Below, piece after piece: positions 1 through 6,284 of a stretch of 7,510 nt of DNA. The position numbers and the translations under genes were made by a program. Location: positions 1-7,510 of the forward strand of contig JAFGNI010000328.1 in the NCBI GenBank assembly GCA_016927095.1, in the 5' to 3' direction. Source of the DNA: Anaerolineae bacterium (lineage in GTDB: Bacteria > Chloroflexota > Anaerolineae > B4-G1 > SLSP01). Position 1 is the first letter of the stretch. Each line of letters starts with the position of its first letter. The notes below the pieces were generated by a model. The model searched no databases. It had not been told where the DNA came from and saw nothing but the letters and a program-made list of their open reading frames with translations.

Positions 1-567
1 CAGCTTGTACCGGCAGTAACACCGGCTGATGCCGCGGTGGGTCGCGGTCTTGATGACCTCGCTGGCGCGCTCGTAGTCCAGGACCTCGACCTCTGGAGGC
101 AGGACAGGCTCATTGACGAAGACTCGGCCCAACTGCGTCTCGCCCTCACCCACGAGGGCATCCATGAAGTCCTCCTCAACCGTACAGTACTGGTAATAGA
201 GGTTCGCCAGCAGCTTCTGGTCGACGTCGTCGCGAACGCGCATCATCGAGAACTCGAAGAAGCCAGCCATCGGTGGGGGCAAGACGTAGGTCAGCTGCCC
301 CTCGTGCTCAATGTCGACTAGGATGGCCCGGCTCGCCAGCTCATCCAGCGTCTTGCGCGCCGTGGTCACGTCCTGCTTCCAGATCCGCGCGGCCTTCTCC
401 GCGGTGAACGGCTTGATCGGCAATTGCGCCACCAGTTCGGCCTCACGCTCACTGAAGAGTATCTTCAGTATCTTGTACAGCGACTCAGAGGGCGGTGCTC
501 CCTGGGGGAAACGGTTGATGCGCTCTACCAGACTCCCGTAAGCGGGATGAACCGGCTGCTCAGACAT
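1..567 (-). CDS. Winged-helix / 4Fe-4S ferredoxin-type protein, N-terminal part (partial)
   Basis: The 189 visible codons run from ATG at 567-565 off the left edge with no stop, so the C-terminus is missing. A Shine-Dalgarno GGAGG (580-576) sits 8 nt before the ATG. Residues about 30-95 look like a winged-helix fold: a helical segment with an ESLYKILKILFSEREAEL core, then FTAEKAARIWKQ, then TARKTLDELASRAILVDIE and a beta wing (GQLTYVLPP). The last visible residues contain SRCYCRYKL (181-189), with Cys183 and Cys185 spaced as the start of an Fe-S cluster motif. From memory, similar proteins of anaerobes and Chloroflexota continue with further Cys residues and ferredoxin-like 4Fe-4S clusters, but those ligands lie outside the window. 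The likely role is cytoplasmic electron transfer or redox sensing; the partner is unknown. The gene follows the GNAT after 57 bp and could be cotranscribed with it. The reading frame is well supported, the function only moderately. Confidence 0.8.
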   Translation of the reverse strand, partial: MSEQPVHPAYGSLVERINRFPQGAPPSESLYKILKILFSEREAELVAQLPIKPFTAEKAARIWKQDVTTARKTLDELASRAILVDIEHEGQLTYVLPPPMAGFFEFSMMRVRDDVDQKLLANLYYQYCTVEEDFMDALVGEGETQLGRVFVNEPVLPPEVEVLDYERASEVIKTATHRGISRCYCRYKL

Positions 568-624
568 AATCAACACCTCCACAATAAGGTCAGGAATACG
601 ATTACGATAGACGCTGGTTCCTTC

Positions 625-1119
625 TCACAGCTGTTTCGCCATCCGGCGACTCAAGGTGGTGTAGCCGAGACTCTCATAAAAAATGCGGGCGCCTTCGTTG
701 AATTCAAAGACGTTCAACTCGATACGGTCGATGCCCTTTCCCAGGGCCCAGTCTTCAGCAGACCGCATCAGTTGTCGCCCCACGCCGGTGCCGCGGTACG
801 CCTCCGCGACCACGAGCGTATCGACCATCGCATAGCGGATGGGTACCAGAATGGGCACATCTGGCGATTCTCGGGCCACGATGATCAGGCATCCCAGCAG
901 CGGGGCGGGCCGGCGGGCACTCTCCTTGTTTTCAGCCACAAGCACGCCGTGATCCCGATCGGTGATCAATGCGCGGATGTAGACGAAGTCCCTGGAGGGC
1001 CCATCCGTCTCACGGAAGAGGTCGGGCAATGCTTCACGGTGGGCGCGATCTACCTCCGCGAAAAGGTCGCACAACGCCTCATAGTCCAGCAGGGTGGCTT
1101 CGCGGATCGTAACCTTCAT
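625..1119 (-). CDS. GNAT family N-acetyltransferase
   Basis: This 164-aa protein has the length and layout of a single-domain Gcn5-related N-acetyltransferase, which moves an acetyl group from acetyl-CoA to an amine. The N-terminal strand and helix (VTIREATLLDYEAL) match the usual GNAT opening. Motif A is at about residues 101-118, with the pyrophosphate-binding loop R109-G-T-G-V-G114. Motif B follows at about 134-153 (LNVFEFNEGARIFYESLGY), a standard GNAT C-terminal pattern. The frame stays open 11 codons further upstream, but ATG at 1119-1117 is preferred: its protein starts directly with the fold, and it overlaps the esterase stop as ATGA (1119-1116). That overlap implies translational coupling to the esterase. 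A separate Shine-Dalgarno is weak. The substrate cannot be read from the sequence. Confidence 0.92.
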   Translation of the reverse strand: MKVTIREATLLDYEALCDLFAEVDRAHREALPDLFRETDGPSRDFVYIRALITDRDHGVLVAENKESARRPAPLLGCLIIVARESPDVPILVPIRYAMVDTLVVAEAYRGTGVGRQLMRSAEDWALGKGIDRIELNVFEFNEGARIFYESLGYTTLSRRMAKQL

Positions 1120-2168
1120 ACCAGCCCAAAGTGCTTGCGAATAAAGGGCCAAGCGCCGTCTTTGTAGTAACGGTGGCCTGCGGGGCCGATGTAGTGCTCA
1201 CACTTATCGGGCACGCCGGCAACGGCGTAGATATGCTTGAGTCTCTCGAAGGCAAAGCGCGCGTGCTCTATTGGGAAGATCGGATCGTCCTTGCCGGAGA
1301 TGGCGCAGAAGGCGCGTGGTGCCACCAAGCCGGCAACATCGTACATCTCCCCCAGACGCAGGATACCCGGGACATAATTGCAGTCACAATGGTGCATCGC
1401 CCCAATGCTGCCCGTGAAGGTACAGAAGTAGCTGCTGGGCACTGCGACCGAGATGCGCGTGTCGCAAGCTGCAGCAAAGAGCGACACCGTCCCGCCCCCG
1501 GAGTTCCCCGTGATGGCGATACGTTCGGCATCCACCCCCTGTGTCGCCACAGCCCAATCGATCAACCGTGACATATCCCACACGCGGTCTCCGATGGGTG
1601 TCCGCCCAACCAGAAGGTCGTGCATCAGCTGTGTCCGGCAGGAATGGACCGTGTCCTCGGTCTTATCGCGCGGTGTGCGGGTCTCGCCGAAGGCACGTGT
1701 GGTCGGGGCGATCGTCAGGTAGCCCTCACGCACCGCCTGCACCGCGATGTCCCGCTCCCCAGCCTCTATAGATTCGCGCTCGTGGTCGGTATGCGCAATG
1801 CCAACATAGACGTGAGGCCGGTTGTGGCCATGCGGCGTGAGCACCAGCGGCAGCGGTGAGGTGTACCGCCGGGGTCCAGTCATGTCCTTCGGTCGCAGAA
1901 GATAGAAGGGCAAAGGGACCGTGGGCTCAACCCAGAGATGCCAACTCTCCCGGAGATAGTCACCCATGTCCAGGACCTCATCACGTTCCGCCCGCGGCTC
2001 GTAACCGGCGACATCCAGTGCGATGTTGTCCAATCCCAGAATCTGTCTCAAGCGGGGACGGAACGCCTCACGCCACGCCAGCCAGGTCGCTCGGGTCTCG
2101 GCGGCAAAAGAGAACGCTCCCTCAACGTAGGCGTAGAGGGCCTCGAAGTGCGCCACGGCATCGTACAC
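1116..2168 (-). CDS. Alpha/beta hydrolase, acetyl-xylan-esterase-like
   Basis: This 350-aa protein is an alpha/beta-hydrolase of the dienelactone hydrolase / acetyl xylan esterase-like group (Abhydrolase_7 type). The fold core starts near residue 106 (LPLVLTPHGH, whose HG at 113-114 is the likely oxyanion-hole segment). The nucleophile elbow is G221-N-S-G-G-G226 with Ser223. The acid is Asp294 or Asp295 (GKDDPIFP), and the base is His332 (GPAGHRYY). A HHCDCNYVPG segment (259-268) lies between nucleophile and acid and, from memory, is typical of this subgroup. The first ~100 residues form a helical N-terminal extension. There is no signal peptide, so it is probably cytoplasmic. The expected reaction is ester hydrolysis, perhaps deacetylation of a carbohydrate, but the substrate is unknown. 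The start is GTG, chosen because a near-perfect Shine-Dalgarno sits 6 nt upstream. The stop overlaps the next GNAT start. Confidence 0.9.
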   Translation of the reverse strand: MYDAVAHFEALYAYVEGAFSFAAETRATWLAWREAFRPRLRQILGLDNIALDVAGYEPRAERDEVLDMGDYLRESWHLWVEPTVPLPFYLLRPKDMTGPRRYTSPLPLVLTPHGHNRPHVYVGIAHTDHERESIEAGERDIAVQAVREGYLTIAPTTRAFGETRTPRDKTEDTVHSCRTQLMHDLLVGRTPIGDRVWDMSRLIDWAVATQGVDAERIAITGNSGGGTVSLFAAACDTRISVAVPSSYFCTFTGSIGAMHHCDCNYVPGILRLGEMYDVAGLVAPRAFCAISGKDDPIFPIEHARFAFERLKHIYAVAGVPDKCEHYIGPAGHRYYKDGAWPFIRKHFGLV

Positions 2169-2337
2169 AGGTTATCTCCTCCTTCGGTCTGCGGTGCGCG
2201 GATCTCTAGACTGGCTGCGCTGGCTGCAGCGCTAAAGCTCTAGCAGTGACTCTGGGCACACCGGTCGCGCAAGTGAAGTATGACCAGGGCTGCCTGCTCG
2301 CAGCGGTGATGTGTAGCGCCACTGACTTCAGGCTTGG
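2169..2337 (-). other. Intergenic spacer with a short hairpin, no convincing promoter
   Basis: This 169-bp space lies between the HD-protein stop and the esterase start. It contains a perfect 6-bp stem with a 4-nt loop (GCGCTG-gctg-CAGCGC, 2217-2232). No T-tract follows on either strand, so it is not a standard intrinsic terminator. I saw no good -35/-10 pair on the minus strand. Apart from the Shine-Dalgarno at 2175-2184, nothing else is recognisable. The esterase may be read from an upstream promoter or from one I could not see. Confidence 0.35.
2175..2184 (-). promoter_or_regulatory. Strong Shine-Dalgarno fixing the GTG start of the esterase
   Basis: On the minus strand this reads AAGGAGGAGA and ends 6 nt before GTG (2168-2166). 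It is close to the full anti-16S consensus, which supports the non-ATG start over any internal ATG. Confidence 0.8.
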
Positions 2338-3738
2338 TCAAGCAGGGTGCACACCCTCACCAACGGGTTGGGCCTGTCGATATCGGGTATCCGCATAGGC
2401 GCGTAGGGCAGCGCGACGGGTGCTTGCCATCTCGGCACAGGCTCTGGCGACCGGCACGATCATCTCCACAGGCATGCGCTTGAGGAAGGTGCGCGCATCG
2501 ATCTCTTCCGCGAACATCGCTTTGGCTTCGGTAAGCAATCCCTGCGCCCGTTCCCAACCCAGCAGCTTGAAGATGAAAAGCGAGACGGGCGAGTTCTGCA
2601 GGTCGAAGCTTGATGAGCTCGCACGACCAAAGGCAAGCAGCCCGAACAGCGTTGAGGACTCATCTACGGAGGGGACAGTAGACACATCGGGGAGGAAGTG
2701 ATCTAGGCGTGGCGCTGCGGGCTCGCCGTCGATGGTCCCCATGAAGAGCGCCACCGGCGCGTCTCCCCCTGTGATCTCAGAAAGCGCCTCCAGGATCCCG
2801 ATGGCCAACAGCTTGAGACCCAGGTACTGGCGAGCAGTTTGGACATTGCGATAAGCCAGCGCTCGCATCCGCTCATAGACCCCTGACGGCGGCTCATCGT
2901 GGTATTGGTTGAAGATCGTCTCGGGATCCAGATGCAGCAGGAAGTCCTCCATATGTTCCAGCGCGCGGCGGTAGCTACTGATGGCATAGACACCGCTGAG
3001 TCGCAAGGACGGATTGGACTCTGGCAAGAGCTTCCACGTGTTATCCAAGAAGCGGCCTGTGTCCCGCTCCGAGAAGTTCTCCACATCCTTATTGGAGAAA
3101 ACCACCGCCCGCAAGACCGCAGCCTGAATCTCCGTCTCAGTCAGCCCGAAGCCGTAGGCCGTATTGATCGCGTGGAGCCGGCGTTCCAGCACGTCAGCCG
3201 GCGACTCACCGGCAGCGTTACGTCCACGAAAAGGGATCGTGGCTTCGATACAGAGCGTTATCTTGACGAGGTCCTGAGGCCGGATGATGCCCTTGAGTTG
3301 TTCATTCATCAGAAGCGCACTGAGGAACTCGTTCTGACCCCGGTTCGACACCAACGTGTCACCGGCATGGAAACCGAAGACATCCAGCGTCAGGTAGTAG
3401 TAGGTGTCATCGGGACTGACATTGGCAGCAAGGCGCAGCGTGCCATCGGTTTTCTCGATATAGGGCGAAAGTACCTGTTCGACTTGCGGGATAAAGCCCT
3501 CATCAACCTCGTAGTAGACCACATCGTGGAAGAGCGCAGCCAATGCCTGAATCGGGTCTTCCCCATTGGCAAGGTTGAAAATATGTTCTGGCGTATGGAA
3601 ATGGCGGGTCTGAACCGTCATAGCCTCATGAACCATAATCGCCAGTTCCTCAAGCCGGATCAGCGGGACAACGACATTCAGACCATCAAGCGCTTTTCTG
3701 AAGAGGGCGATCGTCTTCTGGATCGTACCAGGGCCCAT
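2338..3738 (-). CDS. HD-motif metal-dependent phosphohydrolase-like protein (COG4339-like, long form)
   Basis: This 466-aa protein carries an HD-type metal-binding signature near its N-terminus: RHFHTPEHIF (45-54, with His46, His48 and His52), then LFHDVVYYEVDEGF (69-82) with the His71-Asp72 pair. This order matches predicted HD-superfamily phosphohydrolases of the COG4339 kind. Such enzymes hydrolyse phosphoesters with bound divalent metals; the substrate here is unknown. Usual COG4339 proteins are around 200 aa, so about half of this one is extra. The later part includes CIEATIPFRGR (163-173), VVFSNKDVENF (212-222), LDNTWKLLPESN (231-242) and YRRALEHMEDFL (256-267). It is mainly helical, with no membrane segment or signal peptide. 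The start is ATG at 3738-3736, with GGAG (3748-3745) 6 nt upstream and an in-frame TGA ten codons upstream. It probably has its own promoter (3864-3891), because a 365-bp gap separates it from the sulfatase. Confidence 0.87.
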   Translation of the reverse strand: MGPGTIQKTIALFRKALDGLNVVVPLIRLEELAIMVHEAMTVQTRHFHTPEHIFNLANGEDPIQALAALFHDVVYYEVDEGFIPQVEQVLSPYIEKTDGTLRLAANVSPDDTYYYLTLDVFGFHAGDTLVSNRGQNEFLSALLMNEQLKGIIRPQDLVKITLCIEATIPFRGRNAAGESPADVLERRLHAINTAYGFGLTETEIQAAVLRAVVFSNKDVENFSERDTGRFLDNTWKLLPESNPSLRLSGVYAISSYRRALEHMEDFLLHLDPETIFNQYHDEPPSGVYERMRALAYRNVQTARQYLGLKLLAIGILEALSEITGGDAPVALFMGTIDGEPAAPRLDHFLPDVSTVPSVDESSTLFGLLAFGRASSSSFDLQNSPVSLFIFKLLGWERAQGLLTEAKAMFAEEIDARTFLKRMPVEMIVPVARACAEMASTRRAALRAYADTRYRQAQPVGEGVHPA

Positions 3739-3790
3739 GTAACGCTCCGTCCTAAGCTGGGATCGATGAGCTCACCAAGGCAGCGATGGC

Positions 3791-3844
3791 GATGTGTACC
3801 GGCCCGGTGATGTGTACCGGCCCGGTGATGTGTACCGGCATGGT
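3791..3844. repeat. 18-bp tandem repeat, three copies
   Basis: Three adjacent copies of gatgtgtaccggcccggt occupy 3791-3808, 3809-3826 and 3827-3844. The first two are identical and the third differs at two bases (ggcatggt at its end). The array lies between the predicted HD-gene promoter and its ATG, so it would be in the 5' untranslated leader. The 18-bp unit keeps frame, so short open frames cross it on both strands. These show no other sign of coding. Confidence 0.9.
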
Positions 3845-3863
3845 CTGCGCCACCGCTACATCC

Positions 3864-3891
3864 ATCATAGTCATGACTCATGGAACGTCAA
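3864..3891 (-). promoter_or_regulatory. Predicted sigma-70-type promoter for the HD-protein gene
   Basis: On the minus strand, TTGACG (3891-3886) and TATGAT (3869-3864) are separated by 16 nt. Each box differs from consensus at one base, which is striking in GC-rich DNA. Transcription would start near 3857, leaving a leader of roughly 120 nt before the HD gene at 3738. A perfect 10-bp palindrome, agtcatgact (3869-3878), fills the promoter-proximal half of the spacer and touches the -10 box, a plausible repressor site. The site is seen directly; promoter activity is inferred. Confidence 0.6.
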
Positions 3892-3960
3892 ACCACCCTG
3901 CCAGGCAGAGACACGGGCGAGGATCGGATTCCGATTTCGCAGTAAGTGATCTCCTTCGTC

Positions 3961-3992
3961 AGGGAACAGGGGATAAGGGATAAGGGACAGGG
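3961..3992. repeat. G-rich heptamer array (left arm of inverted repeat)
   Basis: Tandem seven-base units of the form aagggaY: agggaac (3961), aggggat (3968), aagggat (3975) and aagggac (3982), plus a partial aggg. The segment aagggataagggaca (3975-3989) is the exact reverse complement of 4070-4084. The two arrays could therefore pair as a 15-bp stem around an 80-nt loop. Confidence 0.85.
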
Positions 3993-4021
3993 CTGCGGAA
4001 CCAGCCAACGAACGGGGTTGT

Positions 4022-4059
4022 CGCTAGGACACCAAGGCGCTACGACGCCAAGACGCTAG
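4022..4059. repeat. 16-bp imperfect tandem repeat in the loop of the inverted repeat
   Basis: cgctaggacaccaagg (4022-4037) is followed by cgctacgacgccaaga (4038-4053) and a partial cgctag (4054-4059). The two full units match at 13 of 16 bases. The acgccaagacgct wording resembles short dispersed repeats I recall from many environmental bacterial genomes, which I cannot confirm here. Confidence 0.75.
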
Positions 4060-4069
4060 CCAGGCCCCA

Positions 4070-4103
4070 TGTCCCTTATCCCTTGTCCCTTGTCCCTTTC
4101 CCC
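4070..4103. repeat. C-rich heptamer array (right arm) abutting the sulfatase stop
   Basis: Four seven-base units occupy 4071-4098: gtccctt, atccctt, gtccctt, gtccctt. A degenerate tcccc then runs directly into the sulfatase stop codon at 4104-4106. Bases 4070-4084 are the exact reverse complement of 3975-3989 in the left array. It is not a classical intrinsic terminator (80-nt loop, no U-tract), but it could hinder transcription or protect the 3' end of the sulfatase message. Confidence 0.85.
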
Positions 4104-5624
4104 TTACGCCCCCGCAATACGGGGCATCCATAGGGGTTCCTTGCCGAGCTCCGCCTGAAGCAACGCCATCACGAACCGGGCCTTGAGGTCGGCGTGCGCG
4201 GGACTATCCCACAGGTTGTGGAGTTCGCCGGGGTCTCCGTGCAGGTCGAAGAGCTCGCCATAGTCGCGCCCATAGTAAACGGTGATCTTGTAACGCGCGT
4301 TCACATAGGTCTTGAGATGCAGCGTCGTCGGCTGGTGGCGATTCTCCACGACGATGTGGTCCCGCGCACTTTGTGACGTGCCAAACCAGACCTCTGACTG
4401 GTCGACGCCGGTCATAGTGCGGGGTGCCTCGAGGCCTGCGATACTTAGGAAGGTCTGAGGATAGTCGACCAGCGTCTGTAGGGCAGCGTTACGCTGCCCA
4501 GCCGGGATCCGTACTGGGAAGCGGGCCACCATCGGAATTTTAATCATGTCCTCGTAATGGAAGGCGCCTTTGGCGATCAAGCCGTGGTGACCGTAGAAGT
4601 GACCGTGGTCTGTGGTGAAGACCACGAGGGTGTTCTCAGCCAGCCCCAGCTCCTCCAACTTGTCGAGGATCTTGCCGATGTACTTGTCCATCAAGCTGAT
4701 CATCGCATAGTAGATGGCGATGTCCTTTGCCAGCTCCTCCCGATCATGGCGATGTGAATGGAAACCGTGCATCGCGTTGCCATCGGGTTCCTGCCACGCT
4801 GAGAAGTCCGGGGCTTCTTGCTGCGTCATCCGGAAATGCGGCGGGTTGCTATCGTGCTCCTCAGGCACCATCGCAGGGACGGTCAACTGGTTTGGGTCAT
4901 ACATTGTATCCCAGGGCTTGGGCACCAGGTACTTGGGATGGGGATCAAAGAAGCTGGCCCACAGAAAGAAGCTCTCGCCGGCTTCGGCATACTCGGTCAT
5001 CAGAGCGTTCGTACGATCGGCAATCCAGGCGTCATAGTGATAGTCCTCGGGGATGTCCCAGGTCCGGAACTGCGCGTCATTGTTGCCGGTCGGCCCGCGA
5101 AAGTAATCCCGCCAGTTGTCGAGCCCCTTCTCCTCCATCCAGAGCGCGTAGTGCTGGCCCACGTGAGCCTCGTCCGTATGGTTCCGCGCCAGCTCCACGT
5201 GGTCGAAGCCGTAGAAGGGACCGTGGAATTCCCGCCAGAAGTCCAGGTCCTGCATGATCGGATAGGATTCCAACGAGGGATATGCCTCCGTGCCACGCAG
5301 CGGCTGGAAGTGTGCCTTCCCCACCAGCGCTGTCCGATACCCCGCCGCAGCGAAGTCCTCGCCCACGGTATGCTCGCTCTCAGGCAGCTTGGTACCGAGC
5401 GCATAGGCGCCATGCTGGCTGGGGTACTTGCCCGTGATCAACGATGCTCGTGTCGGCGTGCACGTAGGGTTCGGGCAATAGGCACGGTCAAAGATCATAC
5501 CCTCCTTGCCCAAGCGATCCAGGTTGGGTGTGTGGACTTCGGGGTTGTTGTACCCCATCGCGGTCCAGTGATGCTGGTCACTGGTGATGAGCAGAATGTT
5601 GGGGCGATCCGGCTGTGTGGTCAT
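4104..5624 (-). CDS. Sulfatase (type I, formylglycine-dependent, C-x-P-x-R)
   Basis: This 506-aa protein belongs to the type I sulfatase family (COG3119), which hydrolyses sulfate esters. The signature C55-T-P-T-R59-A-S-L-I-T-G is present, so Cys55 should be converted to formylglycine by a maturase not seen here. Likely metal and active-site residues are Asp16-Gln17 (ITSDQ), Lys103 and His105 (VGKAHF), Asp227-His229 (FFDPHP), Asp339-His340 (TTDHGHFYGHHG) and Lys352 (AKGAFHYEDM). The C-terminal sub-domain ends with the usual ELFDLHGDPGELHNLWD block (457-473). No signal peptide is present, so it is probably cytoplasmic. The frame stays open to an ATG at 5654, but ATG at 5624 is chosen: a Shine-Dalgarno lies 6 nt before it and its protein starts just before the first core strand (RPNILLITSDQ). 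Full-length and intact. The substrate is unknown; carbohydrate or choline-type sulfate esters are possible. Confidence 0.96.
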   Translation of the reverse strand: MTTQPDRPNILLITSDQHHWTAMGYNNPEVHTPNLDRLGKEGMIFDRAYCPNPTCTPTRASLITGKYPSQHGAYALGTKLPESEHTVGEDFAAAGYRTALVGKAHFQPLRGTEAYPSLESYPIMQDLDFWREFHGPFYGFDHVELARNHTDEAHVGQHYALWMEEKGLDNWRDYFRGPTGNNDAQFRTWDIPEDYHYDAWIADRTNALMTEYAEAGESFFLWASFFDPHPKYLVPKPWDTMYDPNQLTVPAMVPEEHDSNPPHFRMTQQEAPDFSAWQEPDGNAMHGFHSHRHDREELAKDIAIYYAMISLMDKYIGKILDKLEELGLAENTLVVFTTDHGHFYGHHGLIAKGAFHYEDMIKIPMVARFPVRIPAGQRNAALQTLVDYPQTFLSIAGLEAPRTMTGVDQSEVWFGTSQSARDHIVVENRHQPTTLHLKTYVNARYKITVYYGRDYGELFDLHGDPGELHNLWDSPAHADLKARFVMALLQAELGKEPLWMPRIAGA

Positions 5625-5630
5625 TGGTGG

Positions 5631-5636
5631 CTCCTG
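5631..5636 (-). promoter_or_regulatory. Shine-Dalgarno deciding the sulfatase start
   Basis: The minus strand reads CAGGAG here, with GGAG ending 6 nt before ATG at 5624. It lies inside the longer open frame that begins at 5654, so it favours the shorter 506-aa protein. Confidence 0.7.
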
Positions 5637-5650
5637 GATGATCTCAAATC

Positions 5651-5690
5651 GCAAACCGGCAAACAGACAATTGAACGAGTGAACAGATGG
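5651..5690. repeat. Degenerate AAAC/GAAC octamer-spaced repeat
   Basis: In the 98-bp spacer upstream of the sulfatase, caaac recurs at 5652 and 5660, and gaac at 5673 and 5681. Each pair is spaced by 8 bases. The similarity is low, so this may be a decayed short tandem repeat or chance. No convincing promoter was seen in the spacer. Confidence 0.3.
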
Positions 5691-5722
5691 GTGCGGTGGC
5701 AGGACGGTCCATAGGGAGAAAA

Positions 5723-6253
5723 TCAGAGATCGATCCAGTAGCGTGAGACGGGTTTGCCGGAGCGATCAGAGATCACTTCGTCGATGAAGGCACCACCGTT
5801 CTTCTGGATGACGCGGGCTGAGGCGATGTTATCCGTATCACAGGTGATCAAGACCCGATCGAGGCCGAACTCACGGGCTCTTTCCAGTCCTAACCGCAAT
5901 TGCTGCGTACCGTAGCCCTGTCCCCGCAGCGATGGCGTGATGGTGTATCCGATGTGCCCACCCTCCTTCTCCAGCGCCGGTGTCAACCAATGGCGTAGAT
6001 GGAACTCGCCTACGATGATGGGGAGACCAGGCTTGACACTCCAATAGACGGTATAGGGCACCATGCCCGGTTTGAGCCCGACACCGCGCGACATATTCCG
6101 GAGGTGGCGAAGGTATCCCTCAAAGTCGCGGCGGAAGAAATCCACCAGTGCCTGATAGCGCATCTCTCCGGCAGCGCGATAGTCCGCAACCATCGCCCAG
6201 AAGGCGCTCTGGTATGCAGGCGCCGGTTTGACCAATGCGAGTAGGCTTTCCAT
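5723..6253 (-). CDS. GNAT family N-acetyltransferase (COG3981-like)
   Basis: This 176-aa acetyl-CoA-dependent acetyltransferase has a complete GNAT core in its C-terminal half. The central strands (TVYWSVKPGLPIIVGEFHLRH, about 68-88) are followed by motif A, HIGYTITPSLRGQGYGTQQL (100-119), with the CoA-binding loop R110-G-Q-G-Y-G115. Motif B is CDTDNIASARVIQKNGG (138-154). The sequence closes with RYWIDL. This arrangement resembles the COG3981 predicted acetyltransferases; the acceptor is unknown. The N-terminal ~60 residues are helical. It starts 31 bp after the enolase-superfamily gene, so the two are probably cotranscribed. The Shine-Dalgarno is poor, which fits translation from read-through ribosomes. 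It is unrelated in detail to the other GNAT at 625-1119. Confidence 0.93.
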   Translation of the reverse strand: MESLLALVKPAPAYQSAFWAMVADYRAAGEMRYQALVDFFRRDFEGYLRHLRNMSRGVGLKPGMVPYTVYWSVKPGLPIIVGEFHLRHWLTPALEKEGGHIGYTITPSLRGQGYGTQQLRLGLERAREFGLDRVLITCDTDNIASARVIQKNGGAFIDEVISDRSGKPVSRYWIDL

Positions 6254-6266
6254 CCCGGTGATGTTT

Positions 6267-6282
6267 GCCGGCTCAGTCCGGC
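6267..6282 (-). other. Small intercistronic hairpin
   Basis: GCCGG (6267-6271) and CCGGC (6278-6282) form a 5-bp stem around a 6-nt loop, just after the enolase-superfamily stop and before the GNAT start. No U-tract follows. It might influence mRNA stability or downstream initiation, but a stem this short can arise by chance. Confidence 0.3.
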
Positions 6283-6284
6283 TG

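Larger units (their letters stand above)
3739..4103. other. 365-bp repeat-rich intergenic region
   Basis: No protein gene is supported between the HD-protein start and the sulfatase stop. From left to right it holds the HD-gene Shine-Dalgarno (3745-3748), the three 18-bp repeats, the predicted promoter, about 70 bp without recognisable content (3892-3960), a G-rich heptamer array, a 16-bp repeat and a C-rich heptamer array. The last three together look like one composite repeat element ending at the sulfatase stop codon. Confidence 0.7.

Noticed and set aside
424..1167. Plus-strand open frame of about 247 codons opposite the GNAT and part of the Fe-S gene
   Set aside because: It crosses two real minus-strand genes and their spacer, with no conserved motif in its translation.
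2899..3810. Plus-strand open frame of about 303 codons opposite the HD-protein gene
   Set aside because: It is antisense to the HD-motif gene, has no family resemblance, and ends inside the 18-bp repeat region. The minus-strand protein carries the conserved motifs.
3678..3881. Small minus-strand open frame (67 codons) with an AGTHHR repeat across the 18-bp array
   Set aside because: The peptide repeat is only the translation of the 18-bp DNA repeat. The frame overlaps the HD-gene start out of frame, and its ATG sits within the promoter spacer without a ribosome binding site.
3975..4084. Intrinsic terminator after the sulfatase
   Set aside because: The inverted repeat has an 80-nt loop and no U-tract follows on the minus strand, so it does not fit a Rho-independent terminator. 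It is listed as repeats instead.
3961..4103. CRISPR array
   Set aside because: The repeat units are 7 or 16 bp, directly adjacent and without unique spacers, and no cas genes are present.
5640..5675. Promoter TTGTCT with a weak -10 upstream of the sulfatase
   Set aside because: The -35 matches 4 of 6 bases and the best -10 only 3 of 6 with an 18-nt spacer, which is within chance expectation.
4818..5714. Plus-strand open frame of about 298 codons opposite the sulfatase
   Set aside because: It lies almost entirely antisense to a clearly conserved sulfatase with all active-site motifs. Its translation shows no recognisable domain, and long antisense frames are expected opposite GC-rich genes.
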